From positions 1 to 33,331 of the forward strand of contig JABDLC010000034.1 of the NCBI GenBank assembly GCA_013001905.1: 33,331 nt of DNA. The letters run 5' to 3'. The translations under genes and the position numbers were made by a program. Within the stretch, counting starts at the first letter, position 1. Each line of letters opens with the position of its first letter. Source of the stretch: Gammaproteobacteria bacterium (GTDB lineage Bacteria; Pseudomonadota; Gammaproteobacteria; Steroidobacterales; GCA-2729495). The notes under the pieces were generated by a model. It searched no databases. It was not told the origin of the DNA and saw nothing but the letters and a program-made list of their open reading frames with translations. Shown here one piece after another: positions 1 to 8,645 of the stretch.

Positions 1-786
1 AAGCCTTCACGGAAGAAGGCAGCTAAAAAGAAGACGGCGAAGAAAAAGAAAGCTTCGACGAAGAAAAAATCTGCTTCAAGGAAGAAGAAAGTTAGCAAAA
101 AGAAAAAATCGCCGGTAAAGAAAAAGACGGCTAAAAAGGCTCCGGCTAAGAAATCATCCAAAAAAGCGGCCAAAAAATCAGCGAAGAAAAAGTCCGCAAG
201 CAAAGCGGCGGATGACGGAAAACCGGTCAAGAAAAAGATTGTCGTAAAAAACCCTGCCAAGCGTTTTGCGAGCCGGGCGGCGATCGCTCAGCCGATGAAA
301 CCCGCAGATCACGTGCCACCGCGCCCGAGGCGCCGCAAGAAAGTCAGCAACGATCATCTGATCCATGGCATTGAGCCTTACAAGGCTGCTGCGGGCGAGG
401 AATACATGAACGATAAACAGCTCGAGCACTTCCGCCAGATTCTGGAAGCCTGGAAGCGCGAGCTGATGGAAGAAGTTGATCGCACCGTGCATCACATGCA
501 GGACGAAGCGAGCAACTTCCCGGACCCGAACGACCGCGCCACGCAGGAGTCTGAATTCAGCCTGGAACTGCGCACCCGCGACCGCGAACGCAAGTTGCTG
601 AAGAAAATCGATCAGGCCATTGGCCGAATCGATGAGGGTGAATACGGTTACTGTGAGGAAACCGGCGAAGAGATTGGTTTGAAACGTCTTGAGGCGCGTC
701 CGGTGGCCACGCTGTCAGTGGAAGCACAGGAACGTCGCGAAGTTGCGGAACGCCAGTACCGCGACAGCGACGACCGGTATCGCTGA
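1..786 (+). CDS. dksA: DksA-family RNA polymerase secondary-channel factor with lysine-rich N-terminal extension (5' end cut by window)
   Basis: DksA binds RNA polymerase through its secondary channel and, with ppGpp, tunes rRNA and amino-acid promoters. The frame is open from base 1, so the true start is outside the window. The first 80 visible residues are about half lysine (39 by my count), mixed with Ala, Ser, Pro and Thr, like a histone-H1-type tail. The conserved DksA core begins near the GEEYMN motif (Met codon at 406). The coiled-coil tip keeps the functional Asp-Pro-Asn-Asp-Arg-Ala residues (codons 523–540), matching E. coli D71, D74 and A76. The zinc finger is degenerate: only one of four cysteines remains (codon 652, CEET), and the second CxxC pair is SVEA. 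It therefore resembles the zinc-independent DksA type. An internal ATG at 295 would give 163 residues, but codon choice in the lysine tract argues it is translated. Followed by overlapping gluQRS. Confidence 0.93.
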   Translation, partial: KPSRKKAAKKKTAKKKKASTKKKSASRKKKVSKKKKSPVKKKTAKKAPAKKSSKKAAKKSAKKKSASKAADDGKPVKKKIVVKNPAKRFASRAAIAQPMKPADHVPPRPRRRKKVSNDHLIHGIEPYKAAAGEEYMNDKQLEHFRQILEAWKRELMEEVDRTVHHMQDEASNFPDPNDRATQESEFSLELRTRDRERKLLKKIDQAIGRIDEGEYGYCEETGEEIGLKRLEARPVATLSVEAQERREVAERQYRDSDDRYR

Positions 787-1699
787 CGGTAAAACACCAT
801 ACCGGGGGCGCTTTGCCCCCAGCCCTACCGGCCCTCTCCACTTCGGCTCGCTGGTTGCAGCGGTCGCCAGCTACGCTCAGGCGCTCCACAGCGCCGGAGA
901 ATGGCTCGTTCGCATTGAAGACATCGACCCCACCCGTGAAGCCCCCGGCGCCGCAGATAGCATCCTGCGCACCCTCGATGCGCATGGCTTCCGCTATCCG
1001 GAACCGCTTTATCAGAGCAGCCGCCTGGAGACATACGACGCTGTCATTGAACGCCTGTTAACCGATCATCAGGCCTACCCGTGCTCTTGCAGTCGCCGTG
1101 AACTGCGTAATTCCGCCCGGAGCGGGCGCGCCGGCATTATCTACCCGGGCCATTGCCGCAATGGAGCGGATACCCGCAAACGGCCCGCGACAGCAGTCCG
1201 CCTGCGCACTGACGGGGCGAACGTGAGTTTCGTCGACGCGTTGCAGGGGCCGCAATACTGCGACGTGGAAAAAGAAATCGGCGACTTCCTGCTGCGCCGC
1301 GGAGACGGCTTTGTCGCGTATCAACTCGCAGTCGCATTTGATGATGCAGAGCAGCAAATCAGCGAGGTGGTGCGGGGCACCGACTTGCTCGATTCCACAT
1401 TCATGCAGTCGCTGGTACTGGAAAAACTGGGTCTGACTCCGCCCGCGTATGCGCATTTTCCGGTCGTACTGGGGGCCGATAACCACAAGTTGTCGAAACA
1501 AACAGGCGCTCCGGAAGTTGACAATAATTCGCCTAATATCAATTTATTACGAGCACTTTCTTTTCTGTTGCAGGAACCTCCCGAAGCACTGCTCACCGCG
1601 CCGGTAGCCCGCATCTGGGAATGGACCACCGAGCATTGGGACATCACCCGCTTAGAGGGAGTACAGAGTCGGTCGGAAAGGAGTATTATGGTGCAGTGA
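743..1699 (+). CDS. gluQ: Glutamyl-queuosine tRNA(Asp) synthetase (GluQRS)
   Basis: This is a truncated glutamyl-tRNA synthetase paralogue that attaches glutamate to the queuosine of tRNA-Asp and lacks the anticodon-binding domain. The class I signatures are visible: FAPSPTGPLHFGS (HIGH equivalent) and KLSKQ (KMSKS equivalent). A zinc-site pattern is present as CSC followed later by YPGHC. It is about 318 residues, close to the family's usual 300. The dksA–gluQRS pair is conserved in gammaproteobacteria. The start is unusual: no ATG or GTG lies in frame between the preceding stop (680–682) and the conserved GRFAPSP motif, only TTG at 689 and TTG at 743. I chose 743, which overlaps dksA by 44 bases and has AGGAA ten bases upstream. 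The start is uncertain, but the identity is not. Confidence 0.92.
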   Translation: MRNASTATATTGIADGKTPYRGRFAPSPTGPLHFGSLVAAVASYAQALHSAGEWLVRIEDIDPTREAPGAADSILRTLDAHGFRYPEPLYQSSRLETYDAVIERLLTDHQAYPCSCSRRELRNSARSGRAGIIYPGHCRNGADTRKRPATAVRLRTDGANVSFVDALQGPQYCDVEKEIGDFLLRRGDGFVAYQLAVAFDDAEQQISEVVRGTDLLDSTFMQSLVLEKLGLTPPAYAHFPVVLGADNHKLSKQTGAPEVDNNSPNINLLRALSFLLQEPPEALLTAPVARIWEWTTEHWDITRLEGVQSRSERSIMVQ

Positions 1700-1793
1700 A
1701 TCGAACCTGACACGAACCAGAGCTGCTCGAAGCAGCCGCAGCAACTTGAGCCGGCATTCCCCGGCTTGAGCAATTGAAACCAGGGGGAGCGAT

Positions 1794-2120
1794 ATGAATG
1801 AACCCCGTTTGATTCGAAAGTACGCCAATCGCCGGCTGTACGATACTGTTCGCAGCCGCTACGTAAATCTCGCCGACGTGCGCAATCTGATCGCGGATGG
1901 CGTCAAAGTGAAAGTGGTTGAGCAATCCTCATCGCGTGACATCACCAACAGCATTTTGCTGCAGATCATTGGCAGCATGGAACGTGATAACGGCGCGATA
2001 CTCACCACCGCCTTTTTGACCGACCTGATCCGTTCAGCCGGCCGCGACGACCCGGGCCTGCCCGAACGTCTGCAGTCTGCACTGCGAGGCGCACTGCCCA
2101 CCCCGCCGCTGCACCAGTAG
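1794..2120 (+). CDS. phaR: PhaR-like polyhydroxyalkanoate synthesis repressor (short form)
   Basis: The 108-residue protein matches the PHB/PHA accumulation regulator family. Residues 5–35 (LIRKYANRRLYDT onward) are the DNA-binding N-terminal domain, and residues about 50–85 (DITNSILLQII, then ILTTAFLTDLIRS) match the following PHB_acc domain. In PHB-producing bacteria PhaR binds both DNA and PHB granules and represses phasin genes. The start ATG follows a strong CAGGGGGAG ribosome-binding site. The protein is shorter than the roughly 180-residue beta-proteobacterial PhaR and ends soon after the second domain. No PHA synthase or phasin gene lies in the window, so its target is unknown. It is the last plus-strand gene, convergent with pnp. 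Confidence 0.85.
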   Translation: MNEPRLIRKYANRRLYDTVRSRYVNLADVRNLIADGVKVKVVEQSSSRDITNSILLQIIGSMERDNGAILTTAFLTDLIRSAGRDDPGLPERLQSALRGALPTPPLHQ

Positions 2121-2135
2121 TCGCGGGAGACGGCC

Positions 2136-2171
2136 AAAAAAAAGCCAGCCAGGCGTCACGCCTGACTGGCT
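2136..2171 (-). terminator. Rho-independent terminator of pnp
   Basis: On the minus strand a stem (AGCCAG and CAGGCG pairing with CGCCTG and CTGGCT, one mismatch, 3-base loop) is followed by eight U residues. It lies 25 bases past the pnp stop. The plus-strand side has no U tract, so it terminates mainly the pnp transcript. The hairpin stands between convergent phaR and pnp. Confidence 0.88.
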
Positions 2172-2195
2172 AGGGGTTACACCTGTATCTGCGAT

Positions 2196-4292
2196 TTATG
2201 CAGCGTCGTCCTCAAGATCACGCATGCTGAGACGCACACGACCCTGACGGTCAACCTCCAGCACTTTAACCTTGATGATGTCGCCTTCGGCCAGCTTGTC
2301 GCTAACCTTCTCCACACGCTCGCTCGAAATCTGCGAGATGTGCACAAGACCGTCTTTACCCGGCAGGATCGTGACGAATGCGCCGAAGTCCATCAGGCGT
2401 GCAACACGACCTTCGTAAATCCGGCCCACTTCTACTTCAGCAGTGATCAGCTCAATGCGCTTCTGCGCCTCGCGCCCTGCACTGCCCTCAACAGAAGCAA
2501 TCTTGACCGTGCCGTCATTATCGATATCGATTGTGGCGCCGGTCTCTTCAGTGATAGCGCGGATCGTTGCACCGCCCTTACCGATAACGTCGCGGATTTT
2601 CTCCGGATCAATCTTGATCGTGACAATCGTCGGCGCCCAGTCAGATACCGACTCGCGGGCCGAGCTGATGTCTTTCGCCATCTCACCGAGGATGTGCAGG
2701 CGGGCATCGCGTGCCTGAGCCAGCGCATCCGCCATGATTTCCTTGGTAATACCCTGGATCTTGATGTCCATCTGCAGCGCCGACACGCCTTCAGCGGTAC
2801 CGGCCACCTTAAAGTCCATGTCACCGAGATGATCCTCGTCACCGAGGATATCGGTCAGCACTTTGTACCGGTCACCGTTTTTGACGAGACCCATGGCGAC
2901 ACCGGCAACCGGTGACTTCACCGGCACGCCTGCATCCATCAGCGCGAGGCTGGTGCCACACACGGATGCCATTGAACTGGAACCGTTCGACTCGGTGATT
3001 TCCGACACCACGCGAATGGTGTAAGGAAATTCCTCTGCGCTCGGCAGCACCGCTTCGATACCGCGACGAGCCAGTTTGCCGTGACCGATTTCTCGGCGCT
3101 TGGGCGAACCCATAAACCCGGTCTCGCCTACGCAGTAGGGAGGGAAATTGTAATGCAGCATAAAGCGGTCACGAATTTCGCCGTCCAACGCGTCGATAAT
3201 CTGCGCATCACGATCGGTACCCAGCGTTGCGGTGACGATCGCCTGCGTTTCACCACGCGTAAACAGAGCCGAACCGTGCGTACGCGGCAGCACACCGGTG
3301 CGAACGTTGACCGGTCTTACCGTCGTGGTGTCACGGCCATCGATACGCGGTGCGCCCTCGAGCACACGCTCACGGACGATTTCAGCTTCCAGCTTATGGA
3401 ACTGAGCCGACACCTCGTCAGCGCTGAATTCACCGGAACCGTCTTCAGGTACCAGCGCAGCAACAGCCGCATCACGAATCTCGCCAATGCGCGCGTAGCG
3501 ATCCTGCTTGTCAGAGATCTGGTATGCCTCGGTCAGGTCATTGGTCGACTGCGCTTTCACAGCCTCCACCAGAGCGGTGTTCACTTCCGGCGCCTGCCAG
3601 TTCCAATCGGGCTTACCTGCTTCGGCCTTCAGTTCATTGATCGCGTCAATCGCAACCTGCATCTGCTCGTGACCGAAGACGACGGCTCCGAGCATGGTGT
3701 CTTCTGACAGGCAATCGGCCTCCGATTCAACCATCAGCACCGCGTCAGCCGTACCGGCTACCACCAGATCAAGCTGCGAGTTTTCGAGCTTGCTCTTGGT
3801 CGGGTTCAGTACATAGTTGCCGTCAACGTAGCCGACGCGCGCCGCACCAATCGGGCCCTGAAACGGCATACCGGAAATTGCCAGCGCAGCTGACGCGCCG
3901 ATCAACGCCGGAATATCAGGATTAACTTCAGGATTCAGTGATACCACCGTGGCAACAACCTGAACCTCGTTCTTGAAACCTTTAGGAAACAGCGGACGGA
4001 TCGGCCGATCGATCAGCCGGGATGTCAGCGTTTCTTTTTCTGCAGGCCGCCCTTCACGCTTAAAGAAACCGCCCGGGATTTTGCCCGCAGCGTAGGTTTT
4101 CTCTTCGTAGTTCACTGTCAGCGGGAAAAAGTCCCGGCCAGGATCTGCCTGTTTGCGACCGACTGCAGATACCAGCAGTACGGTGTCGGCGACGCTTACC
4201 ATCACTGCGCCATCAGATTGGCGAGCGATCTCGCCGGTTTCCAGCGTCACATCGTGCTCGCCGTATTTGAATGTTTTCTTTACTAAAGCCAC
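2196..4292 (-). CDS. pnp: Polyribonucleotide nucleotidyltransferase (PNPase)
   Basis: PNPase is a 3'-to-5' phosphorolytic exoribonuclease of the RNA degradosome; it releases nucleoside diphosphates and can also add tails. The 698-residue protein has two RNase PH domains (the second includes [16 protein letters not shown] and [17 protein letters not shown]), then a KH domain with the GXXG loop ([18 protein letters not shown]) and a C-terminal S1 domain ([22 protein letters not shown]). The length and domain order are normal, but the tail after S1 is short, ending in acidic residues. The start is GTG, with AGAAGAG about ten bases upstream. It lies downstream of rpsO, the usual gammaproteobacterial order, with a 131-base gap that holds a long hairpin; in E. 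coli this gap carries pnp autoregulation. Confidence 0.98.
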   Translation of the reverse strand: MALVKKTFKYGEHDVTLETGEIARQSDGAVMVSVADTVLLVSAVGRKQADPGRDFFPLTVNYEEKTYAAGKIPGGFFKREGRPAEKETLTSRLIDRPIRPLFPKGFKNEVQVVATVVSLNPEVNPDIPALIGASAALAISGMPFQGPIGAARVGYVDGNYVLNPTKSKLENSQLDLVVAGTADAVLMVESEADCLSEDTMLGAVVFGHEQMQVAIDAINELKAEAGKPDWNWQAPEVNTALVEAVKAQSTNDLTEAYQISDKQDRYARIGEIRDAAVAALVPEDGSGEFSADEVSAQFHKLEAEIVRERVLEGAPRIDGRDTTTVRPVNVRTGVLPRTHGSALFTRGETQAIVTATLGTDRDAQIIDALDGEIRDRFMLHYNFPPYCVGETGFMGSPKRREIGHGKLARRGIEAVLPSAEEFPYTIRVVSEITESNGSSSMASVCGTSLALMDAGVPVKSPVAGVAMGLVKNGDRYKVLTDILGDEDHLGDMDFKVAGTAEGVSALQMDIKIQGITKEIMADALAQARDARLHILGEMAKDISSARESVSDWAPTIVTIKIDPEKIRDVIGKGGATIRAITEETGATIDIDNDGTVKIASVEGSAGREAQKRIELITAEVEVGRIYEGRVARLMDFGAFVTILPGKDGLVHISQISSERVEKVSDKLAEGDIIKVKVLEVDRQGRVRLSMRDLEDDAA

Positions 4293-4368
4293 TTTAATTT
4301 ACTCTTCTCTTACTTACTTTCGCTTAATTGCCTACCCGCTCATGCGTGCCCAATGCACACACAAAAAC

Positions 4369-4399
4369 ACGCACGGTCGCAGTACTGCAGACCGTGCGT
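4369..4399 (-). terminator. Long hairpin between rpsO and pnp: rpsO terminator or pnp leader processing stem
   Basis: A 10-bp perfect stem (ACGCACGGTC with GACCGTGCGT) continues through an unpaired A into a further 4-bp stem (GCAG with CTGC) and a 2-base loop. In the minus-strand direction it is followed by G then five T, so it may terminate rpsO. In E. coli the same gap holds both an rpsO terminator and an RNase III-cut stem used in PNPase autoregulation. The sequence does not tell the two roles apart. Confidence 0.7.
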
Positions 4400-4423
4400 T
4401 TTCAAATCAAAAGCTATGAATCC

Positions 4424-4693
4424 TCAGCGACGCAGACCGAGTCGCTTGATCACCTCGCGATAACGTTCGTTATCTTTGGCCTTGAGATAATCCAGCAATT
4501 TGCGGCGGTTATTAACCATCCGCAGGAGGCCACGACGTGAATGATGATCTTTCTTGTTCTTGTCGAAATGCTCAGTCAGCTCGTTAATACGGGCTGACAG
4601 CAGCGCGACCTGGACTTCCGGAGACCCGGTGTCTGCGTCATCACGCTTGTAATCTTCAATAATGCTTGCTTTTTGTGCTCCCGAAAGAGACAT
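4424..4693 (-). CDS. rpsO: 30S ribosomal protein S15
   Basis: S15 is a primary binder of 16S rRNA (three-way junction h20–h22) and helps fold the central domain of the 30S platform. The 89-residue product is the standard length and carries the family signature [20 protein letters not shown] and a C-terminal [12 protein letters not shown] segment. The ATG is preceded by a strong AGGAGTAGGG ribosome-binding site. In E. coli S15 represses its own translation through a leader pseudoknot. The short leader here could hold a similar site, but I could not establish one. A promoter-like sequence lies upstream, and truB precedes it by 82 bases. Confidence 0.98.
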   Translation of the reverse strand: MSLSGAQKASIIEDYKRDDADTGSPEVQVALLSARINELTEHFDKNKKDHHSRRGLLRMVNNRRKLLDYLKAKDNERYREVIKRLGLRR

Positions 4694-4739
4694 CTAACCC
4701 TACTCCTGTTGTGGAACCTGCCCATCAGATTCGCGCGGT

Positions 4740-4768
4740 ATTGTACCCGCAGAGAACCCTTTCTAACA
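4740..4768 (-). promoter_or_regulatory. Candidate rpsO promoter
   Basis: In the truB–rpsO gap, the minus strand has TACAAT (4740–4745, five of six to the -10 consensus). The -35 region 16–17 bases upstream is weak (GTTAGA). It would give a leader of about 40 bases before rpsO. In E. coli rpsO has its own promoter at the same place, which supports the call. Confidence 0.4.
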
Positions 4769-4775
4769 CCCTGAT

Positions 4776-5726
4776 TTAGGGATTTTTTTCGCTGTTCGCG
4801 GCGCCCGGCGGCCCCTCTAAGAGCCCCGGAAACAGGCGTTTAGGCGCGACCTGGCCGCCCGCCACCTCACCCATGCCGAGCAGCGTGCCGCCGTCTCCGT
4901 ACAGCCTGACCAGCCCGTCCGGCGCATCCGCCACGGCCACAGGCTGACCGCGGACTACATAAAATGCCTCCGTAGGCCCGAGTTGCAGGGCCGGAAAGGC
5001 CTGCAAGCCGCTGTCCACCGGCAGCAGCAGCGCATCGAGTGCAGCCGCATCCCCTGCCAGGGCCTCGACAGTCGCCAGTGGAGTCATATCCTGGCCACCG
5101 AAGGGCCCGACAGCCGTGCGATGCAAAGCAGCGACATGCGCCACCGTGCCGAGCTGCGCGGCGATGTCTTCCACCAGCGTGCGTATATAGGTGCCCTTGC
5201 TGCAGCGCACCCGAAGCCGCGGCTGCTGCGGATCGAAATCCACCACTTCCAGCTCATGGATCGTCACAGGCCGCGCCTGCCGCTCCACCTCCGCGCCCTC
5301 ACGAGCGAGCTTGTACAGGCGCTGGCCTTCATGCCGGAGCGCCGAATACATGGGCGGCACTTGTTCGATCGGGCCGCGCAGTGCAGCCAACGCCCCTTCC
5401 AGTTGCGCCGGTGTGACGGTATTCAGGTCGGAGCGTTCAACGATGTTGCCGTCCGCATCCGCCGTATCGGTGCGGATCCCAAAATGCGCGACGGTCTCGT
5501 ATTCTTTGTCGGCATCCAGCAGATAGCCGGACACCTTCGTCGCTTCACCAAAACACAACGGCAGCAGCCCGCTGGCCGCCGGGTCGAGACTGCCGGTGTG
5601 GCCGGCTTTCGCAGCGTCGTAACAGCGGCGCGCAATCTGCAGCGCCTTGTTGGAGGTTATACCGATCGGTTTGTCGAGCAGCAGGATGCCGTGCACCGGC
5701 CTCCCGCGATTGCGGCGCCTAGCCAT
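4776..5726 (-). CDS. truB: tRNA pseudouridine(55) synthase TruB
   Basis: TruB makes pseudouridine at position 55 of the T loop in tRNAs and also acts as a tRNA folding chaperone. The motif GHTGSLDPAASGLLP carries the catalytic aspartate at residue 48, the same number as in E. coli. The KGTYIRTL and YSALRHEGQRLYKLAREG segments are also typical, and a C-terminal PUA-like region is present (316 residues in total). The open frame extends 25 codons further upstream, but conservation begins at MARRRNRGRPVHGILLLDKP. I therefore chose ATG at 5726, which overlaps the rbfA stop by eight bases and suggests translational coupling. Confidence 0.97.
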   Translation of the reverse strand: MARRRNRGRPVHGILLLDKPIGITSNKALQIARRCYDAAKAGHTGSLDPAASGLLPLCFGEATKVSGYLLDADKEYETVAHFGIRTDTADADGNIVERSDLNTVTPAQLEGALAALRGPIEQVPPMYSALRHEGQRLYKLAREGAEVERQARPVTIHELEVVDFDPQQPRLRVRCSKGTYIRTLVEDIAAQLGTVAHVAALHRTAVGPFGGQDMTPLATVEALAGDAAALDALLLPVDSGLQAFPALQLGPTEAFYVVRGQPVAVADAPDGLVRLYGDGGTLLGMGEVAGGQVAPKRLFPGLLEGPPGAANSEKNP

Positions 5727-6090
5727 CGCTGTCGTCACGATCGCGCGAGCGCGCATCGCGAATGAGACGATCCATCGCTGCGGCGTTCGCCGTCGTGTCA
5801 TCGAGTTCGAAGCGCAATTCCGGCACCCGACGTACCGTCAGCTCTTTAGCGAGGCGGCGACGCAAGAATCCGAGCGCTTTGGCGAATGCCGGGGAGAGAT
5901 CCTCCGGCTGCCCTTCAGCCTGAAGAATGCTGTAGTAAACCCACGCGACACTCAGATCGCGGGTAACCCGCACAGCAGTAATGAACACACCTTCAAAGCG
6001 CGGATCACGCAGATCATTGCGCAACACGTCACTCAGTACGCGTTGAATCTGATCTTCAATCCTGCGGCTGCGGGGAAAGTCCCTGGACAT
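5719..6090 (-). CDS. rbfA: 30S ribosome-binding factor RbfA
   Basis: RbfA is a KH-fold maturation factor that binds pre-30S particles and helps process the 5' end of 16S rRNA, especially in the cold. The 123-residue protein has the family pattern: RRIEDQIQRVLSDVL at the N-terminus, then RDPRF and TAVRVTRDLSVAWVYYS, then FLRRRLAKELTVRRVPEL before an acidic and basic tail. It lies between infB (21 bases) and truB (overlapping), the usual order. No clear Shine-Dalgarno is visible in the 21-base gap, so it may depend on translation of infB. Confidence 0.96.
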   Translation of the reverse strand: MSRDFPRSRRIEDQIQRVLSDVLRNDLRDPRFEGVFITAVRVTRDLSVAWVYYSILQAEGQPEDLSPAFAKALGFLRRRLAKELTVRRVPELRFELDDTTANAAAMDRLIRDARSRDRDDSDG

Positions 6091-6111
6091 GAAGGTGAAC
6101 TGATCGCGTGA

Positions 6112-8619
6112 TCAGGATTTTTTGGTACGTGCGACTTCGATGCGCTCGTAGCACTCAATCTGATCGCCGACTTTGACGTCATTGTAATTTTTCACGCCGA
6201 TGCCGCATTCAGTGCCGGCACGCACCTCATTCACGTCATCTTTGAAACGCCGCAGTGACTCAAGTTCACCCTCGTAGATCACAGTGTCGTCACGCAACAC
6301 ACGAATCGGGTTGCTGCGCTTGACGAACCCGTCAACCACCAGACAACCGGCGATGTCGCCGAGCTTCGGCGAACGGAACACGTCACGCACCTCTGCCAGG
6401 CCCACGATCTGTTCGCGAATCTCCGGAGCCAACATACCGGTCACTGCATTCTCGACGTCTTCGATGGCCTCGTAGATGATGCTGTAGTAGCGAACTTCCA
6501 CACCGGATTCTTTGATTGCATTACGGGCGGCGCCATCGGCCCGAACATTGAAGCCGATAATGATTGCGCTGGATGCAGCGGCAAGGTTCACATCGGACTC
6601 GGTAATGCCGCCGACGCCGGAATCGATCACCTTCACCGATACCTCATCATTGGACAGGCTCACCAGAGCATCACGCAGCGCCTCTGAGCTGCCGTGCACG
6701 TCCGCCTTCACGAGAATCTGCACGCTCTTGAGCTCGCCGCTCTTCATCTGACCGAACATATCTTCGAGCTTCGCGGCCTGCTGCTGAGCCAGCTTGGCCT
6801 CACGCGTGCGCGTGTGGCGGAACTGCGCCACTTCACGAGCTTTGCGCTCATCACCCACGACGACCATCTCATCGCCGGCATTGGGCGTACCGGACAAGCC
6901 GAGTACAGCGACCGGAGTCGACGGACCAGCCGAAGTTACTTCCTGACCGTTTTCATCCTGCATCTTGCGAACGCGACCGAATACTTCGCCTGCCACAATC
7001 GGATCACCCTGATTCAGAGTGCCGCGCGTGACCAGTGCCGTTGCGACCGTACCGCGACCGGTTTCCAGACTTGATTCGATGATGACACCTGCCGCCGGGC
7101 CGGTATCCACCGACTTCAGTTCCAGCACGTCAGCCTGCAGCAAAATCGCTTCAAGCAGATCATCGATACCCTCGCCCGTCTGTGCAGACACGTTGACAAA
7201 GATGTTCTCACCACCCCAGTCCTCCGGGATGACTTCAAGCGCGGTCAGTTCGTTACGGGCACGATCCGGATCCGCATCCGGCTTATCAACTTTATTCACC
7301 GCAACAATCAGAGGCACGTCGGCCGCTTTCGCGTGCTTCACCGCCTCTTCGGTCTGCGGTTTAACGCCGTCGTCAGCCGCAACGACGAGAATCACAATAT
7401 CGGTAACCTGTGCTCCGCGGGCACGCATGGCGGTAAATGCCGCGTGACCCGGCGTGTCGAGGAACGTAATGCTGCCTTTGTCCAACTGCACGTTATACGC
7501 GCCGATATGCTGGGTAATGCCACCGGCTTCGCCGTCTGCAACCTTGGCACGCCGGATGTAGTCGAGCAGCGAGGTCTTACCGTGGTCAACATGCCCCATG
7601 ATGGTCACGACAGGCGGGCGGGAAACTTCGTCGCCATCACTGCCGATTTCGCCGAGTATCTCGTCGTCGAGCGAGCTGTCCTTGACCGGCACAGGGTTGT
7701 GGCCGAGTTCTTCGACCACCAGTATGGCCGTGTCCTGATCGATAATCTGATTGATGGTGGCCATGACACCCATGCCCATCATCACCTTAATAACTTCGCC
7801 GCCTTTAATGGCCATCTTCTGCGCCAGATCGCCGACAGAAATTGACTCCGGAATCTGGACTTCCCGAATAACGGGCGCTGTGGGCTGCTCAAAACCGTGT
7901 TGACTCTCGACCTTGACCGCTGCTGAGCGTTTGCGGACTGTCTTTTTCTTACGCCGGCGACGCGGGTCGGTCGTGACGTGCAGCGTTGAATCACCACCGG
8001 CCTTGGCACGGCGTTGTTTACGTGCGTCACGCTGACGCTCTTCGCTTTCTTTTTGCGCGGCCTGCCGTGCTGCGGCTTCGGCAGCCAGCTGACGCTGTGT
8101 TGCCTCATCGACTTTTTCCGCCTGCTGCTGAGCAGCCAGCGCGGCCTCGGCCTCTTCAGCCTCTTTGCGCTTGGCTTCTTCTTCGGCTGCCTTGCGAGCT
8201 TCAATCTCCGCGGCCTTGCGATTCTCTTCGGCCTGACGAGCATCTTCTTCAGCCTGACGCTGCGCCTCCAGCTCTTCCTGCTGCTGGCGGGCCTGTTCCT
8301 CAAGGACTTCGCGCTTGACGTACGACTTCTTCTTGCGGACCTCGACGTTCACGGTGCGCGAGCGACCCTGCCCGCCGGAGACCTTCAATTCGGTCTTGGC
8401 GCGACGATTGATTGTAATTTTGCGCGGACTCAATGTGTCGCGCTGTTCTTTATGCCCGTGACTGCGACGCAGGTGATTGAGCAGCTCCATCTTGGCATCT
8501 GCGCTAACGACAGCCTCCGCGTCGGCCACACCCACACCGGCTTCTTCCAGCTGCACCAAAAGGCGCTCCACCGGAATCTTCAGTGTCTCTGCAAGTTGTG
8601 CGACTGTCTCACCGGACAT
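6112..8619 (-). CDS. infB: Translation initiation factor IF-2
   Basis: IF2 is the GTPase that places fMet-tRNA on the 30S subunit and promotes subunit joining. The 835-residue protein has the small IF2_N domain at residues 1–50 and a highly charged E/A/Q/R-rich helical stretch at about 103–205. A basic linker ([12 protein letters not shown] region) and a second IF2_N (about 255–305) follow. The G domain shows GHVDHGKTS (G1, 342–350), DTPGH (G3, 388–392) and NKVD (G4, 442–445). C-terminal domains with the [10 protein letters not shown] and [14 protein letters not shown] blocks complete it. The ATG follows GGAGAG. It sits in the rimP–nusA–infB–rbfA–truB string, and its partner, initiator tRNA, is encoded just upstream of that string. 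Confidence 0.98.
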   Translation of the reverse strand: MSGETVAQLAETLKIPVERLLVQLEEAGVGVADAEAVVSADAKMELLNHLRRSHGHKEQRDTLSPRKITINRRAKTELKVSGGQGRSRTVNVEVRKKKSYVKREVLEEQARQQQEELEAQRQAEEDARQAEENRKAAEIEARKAAEEEAKRKEAEEAEAALAAQQQAEKVDEATQRQLAAEAAARQAAQKESEERQRDARKQRRAKAGGDSTLHVTTDPRRRRKKKTVRKRSAAVKVESQHGFEQPTAPVIREVQIPESISVGDLAQKMAIKGGEVIKVMMGMGVMATINQIIDQDTAILVVEELGHNPVPVKDSSLDDEILGEIGSDGDEVSRPPVVTIMGHVDHGKTSLLDYIRRAKVADGEAGGITQHIGAYNVQLDKGSITFLDTPGHAAFTAMRARGAQVTDIVILVVAADDGVKPQTEEAVKHAKAADVPLIVAVNKVDKPDADPDRARNELTALEVIPEDWGGENIFVNVSAQTGEGIDDLLEAILLQADVLELKSVDTGPAAGVIIESSLETGRGTVATALVTRGTLNQGDPIVAGEVFGRVRKMQDENGQEVTSAGPSTPVAVLGLSGTPNAGDEMVVVGDERKAREVAQFRHTRTREAKLAQQQAAKLEDMFGQMKSGELKSVQILVKADVHGSSEALRDALVSLSNDEVSVKVIDSGVGGITESDVNLAAASSAIIIGFNVRADGAARNAIKESGVEVRYYSIIYEAIEDVENAVTGMLAPEIREQIVGLAEVRDVFRSPKLGDIAGCLVVDGFVKRSNPIRVLRDDTVIYEGELESLRRFKDDVNEVRAGTECGIGVKNYNDVKVGDQIECYERIEVARTKKS

Positions 8620-8645
8620 ATGCGCTCTCCCTCAGCCCGCCAGCC

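Noticed and set aside
1675-1699. Strong ribosome-binding-site-like AAGGAG before ATG GTG CAG TGA.
   Set aside because: The ATG is in frame with gluQRS and forms its last codons. A three-residue product is not credible.
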